Positions 20,746 to 34,735 are shown, counted from the stretch's first letter. The stretch is DNA of 64,000 nt from Endomychus coccineus (GCA_958510875.1 OY294067.1:280011242-280075241), one strand, 5' to 3'. Notes: generated from the sequence alone by a model not told the origin. Numbers and translations are program-made.

Positions 20746-21694
20746 ATTCTGCTATGTAGAAACAAACAACGTGAACTGATTTTAGGATATATTTCGAGCA
20801 GTTCGACTGATCGCTCCGCTCAATAACTCGAAAACGGCTCGAAGTAGGACATTGAATATGTATGTCAGAAAATTCTATGACAAATCTCCAGATGAGATTT
20901 AAAAATTATTTTTTTTCAACAGTACATTAAAGATTTAAAATCAATATATCTGATAGTGACCGTCTGCTGGACGGGGCCATCCCCCTCTCATAGATGACCT
21001 TAGCGGGCTCCTTTGGAGACCCAGCAATGATTCAATGGGGTCCCTTAAGATTAAGAAACTTCTGAATTTAATTCATGTAGATGAATCCGTAGCTCCACCT
21101 TTGAGTTTTTCAGACCTATAATATGTTTTGTCGTGAGTTTCAAATCTTGGTTCAGGCATTGCTCATTACCTAGGCGATGGGTGGAGGTGCGACCTCATTT
21201 TCACTTGTTGGCGAGTTAGGGATAGTTCAACTAGTTGAGAATATATGTACCGCCTACGAACAGGAATGTGTTATCTACAGCTTAACAAAATGGAATTATC
21301 TCCCTGATCGCTCATGTCGAAGAATTAATCCCGAACTTAATGTTCAGATTTGCACACATTTTTCTATGTTGCATTCAAGGAACGTATTTTACGATACACA
21401 AAAAAAATACTTGGCTACTGCAAATCAATGCAAAATTAAACAAAGACAACTTTATTTTGAGTTCAAGAATTATTGGACACTATATTTCTGACAAAAATAA
21501 TCACAATAACATCAAGGGAAGGTTTAGAAAAAAATTAAACAGAGCACACTTCAAAGTTTGATTTATTAACTATTAACACGTTTCCATTGCAATATTTAGA
21601 AGTGTTCCTAACATTCGTTTAATGAAGTCGAAGCCAACTTCATCAAATAAATAATCAAAACGTTACTGTATCATCTATAAGATGAGAAAATAGC
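20746..21694. other. No feature recognised
   Basis: Two overlapping open frames of 73 and 104 codons lie at 21177-21561 but show no known motif and no codon pattern that I would trust. A GC-richer segment at 20955-21055 is unidentified. Confidence 0.35.
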
Positions 21695-22025
21695 CCCAAA
21701 AACGAGGCTATCAGCGGGCTCCTGAATCAACGAGTATGGTTTCGGAACTATATGCATCTAAATAGTCGCGAATCAAAAACAGGTCATCTCGATTTTCGGT
21801 CCATAACATGGAAAATATTAGGGCTATCGAGTTAAGTTACATTCAAGGAAGACGCCCAAAATCGGGGCTATCAGTCTGTTTTGTAAACTAACCTATCAGT
21901 CAGTTTGTATTTAGATGATTTTCGCGAATCAAAAACTCATTCGCTCGGTTTTTGGTCCATTTGGAAACTATTAGGGCTATCGAGTTAAGTTAGATTCAAG
22001 GAAGACGCCCAAAATCTCAAAAGAG
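21695..22025 (+). repeat. Tandem duplication, about 153-bp period
   Basis: The segment TTAGGGCTATCGAGTTAAGT then ATTCAAGGAAGACGCCCAAA occurs at 21818 and again at 21971. Each is preceded by a CGCGAATCAAAAAC then TCGGTCCAT or TTGGTCCAT block. Confidence 0.85.
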
Positions 22026-24975
22026 AGCCATCAGATCTAAGATGATTGATGAATTGAAAAGATAATGTTAGTTGAAACCAAACAGCGTGAAACTTAAGGT
22101 AAGTAAGAATAAATATTGGATACATCCAGTCAACAACTTTTGACACCAGAAGATATTTACTACAAACCATTTGCTATAGTTGAAAGTCCTAACGCTTTAT
22201 ATAATTTCATTCAGTATTTATTTCATAATAAAATGAGTGATTACACTACACCTGAATCTGATCATTCGAAGATGTGAATGTCGAAAATAGGCATTTTGAT
22301 AATAAACATTAACATTATCTTGAATCCGGATAGAAGCGAGCGTTCCTAAAGATCTGCACGAATGCGGAAATATACTTATTTAGAACATTTTAGCGGCAAC
22401 AAGTACCCTTCCACTTCAGTATACTATAATTTCTCCATTCCCAATCGATTCACTCTGGAAAGCATCGCATAATTCAGTTGGATTGGATTTTTTTCAATAA
22501 AATGTGTAGGAAAAACGCAATAAATACCAATTAGACGTTCAAATAAAAAAAATGGACCACGATCAATAATACCCCGGAGAACAATTATAGAATACTAATA
22601 TTGAAAACTGCTGAAAGCAGGAAAATTTTAATTGAAATAAAACTCTTGTAACTGAGGAATATTATCATGACAGCTTAATAGCTTGGAAACATTAATAACT
22701 CACAATTTTACAACTGGGGTGAAACCCCTCTTGCGAAGAACGCGTTTATGATGAAAATTAATAATTAGGCTAATTCATATTTCCCTTTATTGCTTTTGAT
22801 ACTATCAAATAAATATTGAAAACACAAAGTTAATAAAACTAGGCAAAGAATAGGAGACCATCATCTTATCGTCTTTAAAATTATTGTCAGATATCAAGTG
22901 TTCAATCGAAATAATACATGATGAAAAATTATTCTCAACTGCTTCTGATCAAATCATTTTCGAGTAGTCTGGCAATGTAACACTCAATTAGTGATGGGAA
23001 TAATCGAACAATTTCAGCAATTAGTTATTAGTAATTGACATATTTCAAGAATATACTAATTTGGTAGTTACTAATTAGTAGAAACATCTTTGCCACCTAT
23101 GTTTGTAATTTGGATAAGTACAAATTCATCTTTTTGTAGTATAAATAATTTTTTTTTCCACCGCTATTTACACAGCTCCATTGGCTTCACATCTGACACG
23201 TACAAGGCAAGTAAGAAGTATCTAATTCTTATTGCAGGTAGGTCTAGATTTGTTTTGCCACATCATGATTTATGCCTCTTATCTCGATACTGACCGTCAC
23301 CCGCCTATCGTCAAAGCTTTACTTTTATTATTTCGACATACTTTATGATGGTATTTTGAATTCTTAATGTTTCATCTTTACATCTGTTTTATACAGCAAA
23401 ATAATCCTATAGCTTGCAAATTAGAATCATAAAACAAAATATCTATCTAATATACTTTTTAAATTTTTTTCATTTTCTATTTACTTCCGCAATTTATTCT
23501 TTAGTTTCTATACATATGGCTATCGTGTATGATCCAGCGAATAACTTGAAATCGATAAAAGCAATAAAAAAAAATATTTGTATTTCACTAATAATAATAT
23601 GTTATTATTCAAGTAATGTTTCATCTCAATTGCCATGAATGAGAAATGGATAAATTCAATAATATCCTCACATATTGTCAACGATGTCTATTTCCGTTTG
23701 CATAATCCAATTATCTGCTGAAATTCATGAATCTGAGTGAACTTTTCACGAAAGAATAAATTTACAATATAAAATCTTATCTCATTCCCTTTAAACTAAT
23801 CAAATTTTGAAACAGCGCCTGTATTTCATTCTGTCAGTTTAAAAGGATCCATTTATTTATTCATTCGTAAAAATAACTTCAAACGGTCGAGCCGAGAAGT
23901 TCCCATAACTCGCTAAAACGCGTCCGGGGCATTTTCTAGTTAGAAAGTTGTGGATCAACATTCATGAAACGGAAACGCACTCAGAAAGTATTTGTGGCAT
24001 TCTGTTAGGAAGACAATGGTGAACGATATATCTCTCTTCTCTGTGACACTGTCCAAGCGTCCAATTTCAAATGTAAAATACGTGTAACGAAGCGAGACGA
24101 TAGCCGCAAATGCAACACATCTGAACTGCAAACTGCAAACTTTATTAAATATTGAGAGCAGTTGCACTATCAATCTTTGAACCGACCTCAAATTTCATAA
24201 TGCTGAGAATTGGATGGTTCGGTGTTCAATGCCTCAAGCAAAATTTAACGCTTTAAGTTCATATTGATGCATCAAAAGAATCAGTTTTACTTGGTTAATA
24301 TATGCTTCATCGTTTCATCAAGTGTATCAAGAATATGTATTTGAAGCACTCGTGGTAAGCCTAAATAATTTTGTAAAATTATTGTACGCCAACATAGGGG
24401 TAAGTCCAGGTGAAATATATTTATCACTTCTCACAATTATGCGCCCGTCCGTGGTGACCGATAACAGTGACGGGTGTATCAGTCCCGTTACTTGCATAAA
24501 ATTGATTTATGGCTGTACTATTTATTCGTAGTCGTTACGTTGTAGTTTGGAGGTTATGTTATTACTGTTGTTCGGCTTCAGTCGTATTTTAGGGAAAATT
24601 AGATGGGCCGTATACCTCGTAATGTTTGGGTGAGATGGCTTATCATATGTGGGGTGTTTAAAACATTACCTCAACGTAACTTGCCTAATTCATAAATCAA
24701 TAACGAAAAACCCCCAAAAAGATACGCCTGGTACGATGTTGAAAAACATTTACTCGGCGCCTTTTTCATCAGCTTTTATTCATCAAACGAGAAGGCCAGG
24801 TAAATATGTTGCCATTTGAATATCCAGTGAAAATATTGAGCAGCGAAAATGTGTAAGAGTAATATTTATTGCAAGTATAAACTATTTTATTTCTATTCCA
24901 TTCGTCAAATGAAAAATTGAAATTATATACTAAGATATTATTAAGAAAAGTCTTTTGAATAGGTCTTTTGGTTTA
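22026..24975. other. No feature recognised
   Basis: Nearly 3 kb of AT-rich sequence. Short open frames at 23090, 23414, 23955 and 24322 show no domain. Nothing else identified. Confidence 0.4.
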
Positions 24976-24979
24976 TATT

Positions 24980-26290
24980 GCCCCACGTTGTGGTGACAAT
25001 TATTATGATTTAATTTCTTATGATTTTATTTTATTTGAATTTTGTTATTAATAATTATCCTTTTCTTTTTATATTATTTTATGGAATTAAACACAATATT
25101 CTTTGAATGTTAAAAAGTTTCTATATTTAAATCTCTATGACTCTAATTATCTCAGGTTTCAAATTTACAATTTAATTTTATGTTCTAAGCATAGACCTAG
25201 CTTTAACCTCAAAACTATTCAATATTAATAGTTGTTTTCAAAATTACAAACGACAATCTTTCTTTCAGATTTACAAATAACACTACAATGGAGATATAAT
25301 AAACAAACTTACTTTTAGTTTATATCCAAAAGTGTGTTTAACAATGTTGGCAATTTTCAATTTACTTCTTTTATAATTTCGTTGATGATTCACTTTTTAC
25401 ACAATACTATGCTTTTTCACAATAATCACAGGTAACTAATTTTGGTTACTTCTTCTTGAGAATCAGGAACTGTTGATAATACTTTGTTTTATCCTTTTAG
25501 ATAAAACATGAAACTTTTCGATGCTTTATTGAAATTATTGATGAATGGCAATCGTTGGATACTTCTTATAAATTGGAGGTTATTACAGCCTTTTACTGGA
25601 TTCAGATACTTGGAATAATCGTTGACTTTTAATAAAACTTATTAACTTTGGTTTCTTTGAACCTATCGAAGTTTGGAACACTTTCGTTCACTGGTGTTTA
25701 TAGGTTATAAAATTTTGGTGAGTTGCAGGAGTACTTTCACTCTACAGATGTAATGGCAAACTGAACTTGGCTTTATTTTCAGACCCCTTTTTATAGGCCT
25801 CCAAAACCGACGCTACTTGATGTCATAAACAACCTATCAGATGCTTTCTTTTCAAATCAAGCATGCCAAGTTAATTGTTGTGAAACTGACACAAGTCTTC
25901 ATTGTTACCAGACTGACATTAGAAATTCCTATTGACCAATCAGAATTTAGTATACTTTACTTTTTGAATTATTTGAGATTTTCAACTTATTTTAATTGTT
26001 AGTGATTCCTTCTTTTTAAATTAATATTGCCTACATTTTTCCTCACACTTTGGTATAATATAACCTATCATTGGGTTATTATTAATATGATTATTCTCAT
26101 ATTTATGGTTTTCTTGACAGTTACTTATTCTTAAATCTAATACATACCATATTATATCAATAACATTCTTTTAACATTACATAACTCAAATTTACTAATC
26201 CTAACTTATATCTATAACATTATTCAATGTTTTGTACTATCTCATGATAGTTTTGTAATCACTTTAATTATGATTTCTGCCTTCGTTACA
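24980..26290 (-). mobile_element. Long terminal repeat plus primer-binding site, minus orientation
   Basis: On the minus strand the proposed LTR starts TGTAACGAAGG (from 26290) and runs about 1.3 kb to the ACCACA near 24990. There it meets AACGTGGGGC (24989-24980), the distal half of the tRNA-Lys1,2-type primer-binding site found in gypsy-like elements; the proximal half is altered. A strong TATA box with GGGG after it lies at 25784-25795. The internal region should continue below 24980 but no gag or pol is seen, so it is an LTR stub. The LTR start is the least certain point. Confidence 0.45.
25784..25795 (-). promoter_or_regulatory. TATA box of the LTR
   Basis: The minus strand reads GCCTATAAAAAGGGG, a canonical TATA box. 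Transcription would run toward lower coordinates, giving R-U5 of roughly 0.8 kb before the primer-binding site. Confidence 0.5.
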
Positions 26291-26790
26291 CAGTACGTTT
26301 CTTCACTTTCACTGAAGTTCTTGTTTATCACTTCTTATTCTATTACATTGTTGTTTATTATGTTTTACATTGTTAATTTTAATATCCTAACTATTATTTA
26401 GCTTTTACTATTGTTTTTAATTCCATATAAATATATTTTATTTGATCTTTTCTGATTTTCAAAGTTCGGTAAGTTACTATTTTTAAATTTTTATTGTTTA
26501 TGAAATGAAATCATAACAATATGTATATAAAAAAAGCTTTAAAATGTAGTTAATAATTTATATGGAACACAGAATGGACTTAACAAATTTGAGTAGACAT
26601 GTATGATATGCCATACAAAATTTATATAAACCCATTATTCAAAACTATTCAAAACAATCAATTGGCCAATGGGCAACAAAAATTCTTTCATCGAGTAGAA
26701 TGCATGATTAAGAAAGAATTTTTGAAATGTGGATTCAGAAAATGAGCACTCTTTTAGCTTCTTGGGTAGCTTGTTCATAAATATTTTACT
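26291..26790. other. No feature recognised
   Basis: Very AT-rich. No gene seen. The minus-strand open frame 26892-26635 is a chance frame that runs out of the neighbouring inverted-repeat element. Confidence 0.4.
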
Positions 26791-26800
26791 ATAATAGTTA

Positions 26801-27975
26801 TAGTCTAGGAGCCAGAGCGATATTGATGGTCTGAACATTAACCCGATGGCACTAGGGTTTATCGTTAGAGGACGGTTCAATGAACAATTCATCTCACAGA
26901 CGAATTTTCCCCGGCTGCTAGATCTCGAGATACAGCATCTGCATTTTTTTTTTGTTTTGACTGGAGGTTAACCGTTCCAAGTTGCGGTTACTTGAGAAGC
27001 ATGCCATTCTTATACACTTCCACCATGTGCCATCATTTTTTATCGTGTCCGTTTATCAGGCCGACCAGTTAAAATAGAACCGAAAATGGACTGCAAGTTA
27101 ACCCCCCAGACCTGGTGAAAAATGTTCATTGGTGTTGGCAATTGTTAACATACCCTATGCCATCAAAAGTTAACGATCCATTTCCGAGTAATTGGCCATT
27201 ATTTGGACCAGAAATGTTTATTTTTTTTATTTTTCATTTTGTGGATAAAACTTGCGGGTTACAAGGTAACATGATGGCACCATGTTAAATAACTTTATTG
27301 GAGGTCAAATAAAGATTTAAAATTATTGTCTTCAGTCCTGCCTATTTCAACCCCCCAAAACTCCCTAAAATCATCCGGCAGAATTAAAAAATAAAATAAA
27401 AAAGAGCCGCTTCGATTTTAAACCCAGTCAGAGTCTCAAAAATTCACTAATTTATCATAAAATTGGTCATATTATCATATGATTCATATTTTGGGGGGGG
27501 GGGGGGTTGATTTTAGAGGGTTTTGGGGGGTTGAAATAGGCAAGGAGTGATGGCAATAGTTTTAAATCTTTAGTTGACCTCCAATAAAGTTATTTAACAT
27601 GGTGCCATCTTACCTTGTAACCCGCAAGTTTTATCCACAAAATGAAAAAAAGAAACATTTTTGGTCCAAATAATGGCCAATTACTGGGAAATGGACCGAT
27701 AACTTTTGATGGCATAGGGTATGTTAACAATTGACAATACCAATGAACATTTTCCACCAGGTTTGGGGGGGGTTAACTTGCAGTCTATTTTCGGTTCAAT
27801 TTCAACTAATAGGCCTGATAAACGGACCCGATGAAAGATGATGGCACATGGTGGAAGTGTATAAGAATGACATGCTTCTCATGTAACCGCAACTTACGAA
27901 ACCGTCCTCTTACGAAAACCATAGTGCCATCGGATTAATGTTCAGACCATCAATATCGCTCTGGCTCCTAGACTA
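26801..27975. mobile_element. Long-inverted-repeat (foldback) element, 1175 bp, copy 1
   Basis: The left end TAGTCTAGGAGCC and the right end GGCTCCTAGACTA are exact reverse complements, and the homology continues inward for several hundred bases on each side (about 575 bp left, 470 bp right). The centre is about 130 bp with a G13 run at 27495-27507. TTA flanks both ends (26798-26800, 27976-27978), compatible with a 3-bp target duplication as in PIF/Harbinger; a 2-bp TA duplication is an alternative reading. The right arm lacks about 100 bp present in the left arm and in copy 2. No transposase is encoded. Confidence 0.85.
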
Positions 27976-28545
27976 TTACCAGAATAGCGACTCAAATTTA
28001 ATCATAAATAGTCAATATGGCAACATCTAGTGTTATAATTATGCAGATTATTATTAAAAACATGTGTATCAGGAGACATACCCATTAGTATGCAATTATA
28101 AATATATAGTGATGAAAAAGTCATAATTTTGAAATCAATAAAACTGTTTCTAACGTCATCTCTAAAACGTTCCATTGTTAAGATTCTCAATACTTTTCTT
28201 TGAAGGCGAAAAATCTTATCCGAATGAGGTGAATTACACCAGGCTGTCAGGGCATATTATATATGCGACTGAATAAGGGAGAAGTATGTATGCCTTGCGC
28301 ATCGCCTCCTCAGTAGTGTGGAGAAAAGCAAAAAAAAACTGGGAGCAAAACTTTGCAAACATCTAAAAGTATCTAACAGAAATCTGATAACAGTATTAGA
28401 GACGACAATTATGCTGAATGCTTAGAATATGCAGAACCATATGATAGCACATTGAAGCAGGAAGACTGAATGTATAGAAATAGAAAATGGTTCCAAGAAG
28501 TCTGTTCAACGTGTCAATAAAGATTTTGAATAACCTATTATAAGT

Positions 28546-28598
28546 CATCTCACCCGGACTGTATAATTCATTTCACCCAGAGTAGTCTGGGTGAGATG
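28546..28598. repeat. 15-bp inverted repeat
   Basis: CATCTCACCCGGACT (28546-28560) and AGTCTGGGTGAGATG (28584-28598) are reverse complements except for one base, with a 23-nt spacer. Confidence 0.8.
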
Positions 28599-28972
28599 GC
28601 GTGTATCTACATAAAATATTCTTACGTTTTAAAGAAAAAGTAATGTTTTTATTTCTTCCATTCTCAAGATTATAATGTTATTTTTGTTAGTTATATGAAT
28701 ATCAAATTTCAGTTATGTACGACTGCAATAATTCAGAATCTCCTGATTCAATTTACAAACGTGTGTCATCTTTCCCGGAATTACCCTAATTGTGAACAGT
28801 CGACTTGCGTGCATCGCACTAGACCAGGCCCAACCTTCTAAGCAATAGTCATATTATGAAATAAATTAACTTTGACAATGGATACTTCATTCTACCCAAC
28901 CTTGTACAAGGACCAACCTTATAAATACATGGTAGTCTTGTGAAGCAATACAATGCGTCTGGCCAACTCACA

Positions 28973-29001
28973 AGACTCTCTCTCTCTCTCTCTCTCTCTC
29001 T
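28973..29001. repeat. (TC)n microsatellite
   Basis: About fourteen consecutive CT units. Confidence 0.9.
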
Positions 29002-30359
29002 CGTATATAGCGACTGGTAAAACTCAAGCGGTATACGGTTCAATACAATATTGATCTCCGGTCGAAGATGAGTAAGATAGAATCTACTTACTTGGAAAAT
29101 CCTAATCTTCGTCTTTAAAATGTAAAGAGCAAATCTTGGTATTTGATGTTAATTTGAACAGTTCAAAATTTTTTATTGAAGCTGGTCTTCTATCCACTTT
29201 CTCAAATAAACCATACTTATTATCCCAGTTATCTTCCAAGAAATATGAATATTAAAATCGTGCAACCGAAACGTTAGGTTGAATGGTCTCGTTCCGTATA
29301 TCCATCTAGTTCTATTTGCGGATTTAAGGGTAACCGTATATGAAATTTTATGAATTTTCCAAGTAGGTATACACACGCTATATACAAGTATCAGAAGTAG
29401 GATTGCCTTCGTTTCAATAAAACTTTGCTGCCACTGGGAGTCTGTAACTGCACTGAATTCCTGATATAACTAATATCATCGTTTTTATCGCGCTTACAAG
29501 TATACGAAATGTCAATTGAAAAACAGTAAACCACTTGGAAACACAGCGCTATAACAATTCGAACAGCTATTAGCCGTCAACGATTATTGGTCCGAGGAAA
29601 CAACGGTTCTACATTTTAGCGAAGCATTATATGGCTTTTTCTCACTTTAGACTCGTAGCAGAAATGTTTGGCTCTAACACGATCATAAATATTTATGTTA
29701 CATTGTTACACGTCTATAGGAAATCCAGGACGCCAATGAAATACAGGATGTTTCACAACTTATCGGACAATTTTTGACCACCATATATGCACTTTCACAT
29801 AAGAATTCAATTCCAATAGAACACAAGATACAGTGTTACAGTTTATAATATACCATTCACTTATCTCTGTGTCGGCTGGTGACTTTAAAATGTGGTGCGA
29901 CAGAATTTTCAATCTAAATTATTAATAATAGTGAATTTAAATGAGGTATGGGAGCCTAAGCCTAATTTTTTTTGCAGCTAAGCTTTAATACTTGACACTA
30001 TTCAATCGTAAATGATATTTTCCACATGTTTCATGTAGGAAGGGATGCTCTACTCAGTCAGTTGAATAATTCACGAACCATTCTGTAAGATTGTTACAAA
30101 ATAATTATACATCACTCTGTCTCATCAACATTTTACCTATAGTAAGTTTGATTGAAAAATGTTTTGAAACTCATTTTTTTGATACTAGTGACTGTAAATG
30201 CGCTCTTGCTTTAATTCATCTGGAAACTATATTCATGTAACCATAACTGAAAATACTACTTCACTTAGTTCGTAGATTAAATGAATGTTTCCGCAACAAC
30301 GATTATTGAAGCCACATTCATTTATTAAGAATTTAACGACGTCTATTCACACTGGATTA
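29002..30359. other. No feature recognised
   Basis: Unassigned AT-rich sequence. A short ACAGGATGTTTCACAACTTA segment at 29742 has the style of a mariner-like terminus but nothing supports it. Confidence 0.4.
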
Positions 30360-31715
30360 TTTTCATAAGTTAAAGCACAGCCGACGCTTTAACTGGTTTT
30401 ACGGACACTAGCTGTTTAGCTATGAAGTGAACTGACGTGAAATTTGGCATGTAGCTTCCTTATATCAAGTAGGTCCCCAAATGAGATGAAAGAGATTGGA
30501 TATATTTTGACGTTTTTGACAGGTAATATAGTCACGTAAAATCACAATAAATTCTTAATGGAGTCGATCTTTACTTGATGAAAATAATTCGTAAATAACA
30601 TAGTTGAAATGATAATTTTCACAAAACACGAAAAACAAGACAATTGTTTAGACACACTGTGTCTTTATCAAGTGAGGTACAAAAACTAAATCTTGAGAAC
30701 TATTTATGCTACGTTGCAAACCGAATGGGGTTATTGGTGGGTAGTTTATGATAGTGATGATGAAAGGGGGTGACCAGATAACATAAAATGAACAAATCTG
30801 TTTCATATTTTTAGGTAACAAACATTTCACCATATGTTTGGAAGTAAGACTTGATAAATGCTTAATACTATTTGATTAAAGAAAAGATATTGTGGAATTT
30901 TTAGGTGATAATATGTAACAAAAGGTCATGAGTTAGTTTGGTCATTGAGTAAAATATGTTGTGTATACCATTAATTTCTAGAGACCCATAACTTTTTTCT
31001 ATGGGCAACAATTCAAAATTGTTGTTGAATGGCCATTCATTCATGAGTTTCGTGTAGGTGATTGGCATGAGTGGCATTTTGTTTTGTTGATGAACCTTTT
31101 TTGGTGTTCCAATATTCGTATCTGGAAAGATATGGTAACGTTGACATAACAGACAGCTGATGGGTACATTGTCAGTCACTTAATGTCCGCGACATACCAT
31201 TCCGTAATATAGAAATTCCCGTCAATTTGAATAAACTTTCATATGACATAGAGTATAAAAACACGTCTTTTCAAGTTTTCGCTGCGGCGGAGCCGACGCC
31301 TTCTCCTACGGGTATTAGCTATTTATATACATAAAACAGAAATACCACTAAATGATTGACTCATCTCCGAAACTATGAAGCGACAGCGTTGAAAATTAGT
31401 ATGTAGACACCCACTAAGAACGGATTTTTTGTAACTCAATCCCAAAAGGGGTAAAAGAAATTCGATATATTTTGACTTTTCTAACAGCTAATTTAATCAC
31501 GTACAGAGAGAGGAATCCATAGATTAATGGATCGTTATCACAGTTGAGACAGTCTATGACAGACTACACATAACCCCTTAGCCAGGTAACGTTTACATGA
31601 CAGGTGATACAGTGCATTGGTAATCACATAATGTCTGTGACAGACCAGTCCATGACATAGATCCCACTGTCAATTCAAATAAACTTTCACATTACATACT
31701 TTCACGTTTTTCCAC
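30360..31715 (+). repeat. Two diverged copies of an unidentified repeat
   Basis: The segment with GGATATATTTTGACGTTTTT at 30495 resembles CGATATATTTTGACTTTTCT at 31462. The segment AATGTCCGCGACATACCA at 31183, with CAATTTGAATAAACTTTCA after it, resembles AATGTCTGTGACAGACCA at 31630 with CAATTCAAATAAACTTTCA. The order of blocks is not the same throughout, so rearrangement is likely. Confidence 0.5.
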
Positions 31716-34700
31716 CCCTTTAGCTGATTCTACTCATTTTAAATATGGTCTTAGCAGCTAGTTTTATCTAAATTCCACAAAATTGCACATAATACTCTAT
31801 ATTTTCCATTACACTCTGATTGTAATATGCACCAGCGCATATGTTTTTCAGAAAATTCCGGGAAACTCAAAGTAGGGCGACAACACATAAACACTCGATG
31901 TAAGGAAATTCTTATTAGAGCTATATTATTTGCTACTTTTACGTTCGGAAAATTGCCTGCTATACCCGTAAACAGATTGTATTCGTTCCGGCGATATTTC
32001 ATTTTACTGCTCTCCGATACACTGTAAAAACGAAGAATAACCAGCGCCAGTCTCGGGGGATGAGATTCCCAGAACAATGAAATAGATGGAAGGCAAATTC
32101 CAGTTTGTCGTGACGTTTCCCTAGGACTGCACGTGAAATTTTAATGAACTTCGTAGGAAATGCGATTCAATCTGTATGAACTCGAGTTCTTGATAGAAAT
32201 GGAGAATGTCATTATTCACATCTACTAAGGTCCTTATTTCAAGATATAATGGACATTGAGGTCTACATATACAGGATGTCCAGTTCAAATTGGGTAATAC
32301 TTCAGGAGTAACTTGTTTGTTCTTGAAACTAAAGTATACTCCTTCTCCTTCGCATTTTCAACTCCATAAATACATCTGGGATATAACTAAAAGCTACTAC
32401 TGGGATCATATTGGTACAGATGGAAGTTCGACGGAAACATCAATAAGACTCTAGGAAAATCAAGACCAGAAATATGAGAGACTGTTTGACAAACAGATAA
32501 AGTGAATAAAGTCTTATCGTTAATGTGCAATAGTTTGATTAATTTTAGAGCTGTGAAATAATATTTGATATTATGATGTGGTTGTGCAATAAATAACCTC
32601 AAGTTACATAAGCAGATTTAATACTGATATCGATTTAAAGCTACATGCTTCATGTTCTGAAGATTTATTTAAATAATAAATGTACAATGTACAAATGGCA
32701 ATAACATGCAAGATGTGACTGAAATGATTCTCCTCAAGAATCTTTTCTTTCAGTTTTCAATCGGTTTCCGTTCAACTACCGAGTGAACTCAATACTATGA
32801 TAGTGTTAGTACTGAGATTATCGAAAGTAGTTTTGGATATCGCTTATTGATATGAAAATTGTGATAATCTAGTATTTTTAGTGTTTGTTTGATAAATAAT
32901 AATCCTTACATTACCATCACAATATGAAAAATAATGTAGATTAATAATATTGACTTGAAGCTGAAAGTTGATTTTCCATATCTTTATCTAAATCTTTCAG
33001 GTGTAGGATCAGTCTTATTCCAATAATCGATCTAAAAACCTAGGCATTTTGTTACCGGAATGAATCTATGTATTGAAAAATACTCCTTTTGCAATGATAA
33101 GGTCTTGCTAGTCCAGATAGAACAGTAACGTCACAAACTTACTTCCAATTGTCATTCACTTGCTTTTCATTATTTAATAAGTGAATTAATACCAAAATAC
33201 ATCAACACTATTTTGCTACTATTGAATTTGGATTCGAATTATCGCAAATTAACAGCGAAAAAGTGAAACTTTTTAGGATGCTTCAACTGTCATCAAACAA
33301 CGAAAAAAAATGCGTCATTACAAATCTAACAGCGATAAAAGTGAAACTTTTTGGGTAATTAAGGTAAAAGAAATTGAAGTAAAACCAAATAAGATTTGAC
33401 ATGTAACGATAAACGACATGAAATTGTAAAAAAATTAAGGAAAAATGTTTCTATTTTTATATTGCATTGACCCCTTCCAAACTATTATGTTTCTCAGGTG
33501 ATCAATATGTAGTCAAATCTGTGTTACTTGGTTTCAGAAGTTGGGCAATCTCATTTACCTCTAGGCATTTTGATGTTTTATTTTCCGAAAAAGAGGGAAT
33601 ATTACGTTCATCTAGGGTGGAGAAAGCAAATCGAAAAGGAAGATATAGACAACGAAGAAAAATGTTGATACATTTAATGTGGGTACATTTAGCTGTGTTA
33701 TATTGCGGAATATCAAAGTCATGAAATGTGAATTATCAAGTTATCTTCGCATAATAAATTCTTCGAAAGAAATCGCAGGTATTAAACATTCTAAAGCTGA
33801 AGCTTATTGAGAGCACGGCCCACGAGAACTTGGACTAAATGAAGGGTGGTCTCATTTGAATAAATAATCTTTTAACGATTTTACGTTGCGACCTGAAGTC
33901 CTTGGAATTTCATTGACATGTCTGTATCAAGTAAATCTGGTCGTTGCGCTGTAAGTTAAGGGTTCAGCCTAATTATGCAAGCTTAATGACGACCTTTCAC
34001 TCAATCCCCATTTAATAACTATCGCTTACATTCAGAATTAATTAACTGTGTAATTACTAAATGAAGATCCTGGCTAGGCATCCCGAGAACTTCCTTATCT
34101 CATACTGGCCGCATTGCCGTTGATTGTTAGAAACATATGCTGTTTCTTCCTAGTATAAGTCTGTAGATTCGTCTTAATATAATAATATACATAATCATAA
34201 ATGATATTATCCTATTCAGATTGATTCTAATTCCATGTACCTACGTTTCAAAGTATATCATCGGAATAAAACCGAAGGGCACTTTCCCATTTCCAATCCA
34301 TTAGAATGGCAATAAACATAGCATAATCATTAATCACATAGTGGGTGGTTGTGCCACTTATCACTTGAATAACTGGAAGAGACCAGGTCAATTTTCGTTA
34401 CATCGTAAGAAATCACATCTCCGCTTGGTCTTCATGCAACATAAAGAATATAAGAATATTGTAGAATACACCATTATGATTTTCATTGTGATGTTGTGAA
34501 ATATATTGCTTTGTTTTATGTTCACTAGATGGATCCTACCGATTTCGCCAGTAATGCATTACCCAATACGGCTCTGACTCACAATCACGCATAGCCAACA
34601 TATTAAGAATTATACCAAATCGAAGTGATTACACCAATATGCCCATTTCTGATCATATGGAAACCTGAATCTATCCGACAATAGATGTAGTGATATATAT

Positions 34701-34734
34701 GCATTTTTCAGAATTGTTTGGAAAGTATCGCATA
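31716..34734. other. No feature recognised
   Basis: About 3 kb without a gene or repeat I can name. Short direct repeats of the form AACAGCGA(A/T)AAAGTGAAAC occur at 33252 and 33328. Confidence 0.4.
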
Positions 34735-34735
34735 A

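Noticed and set aside
29742..32290. ACAGGATGT-type segments at 29742 and 32271 as mariner termini
   Set aside because: Only a few bases match the usual terminus and no transposase or partner repeat is present nearby.
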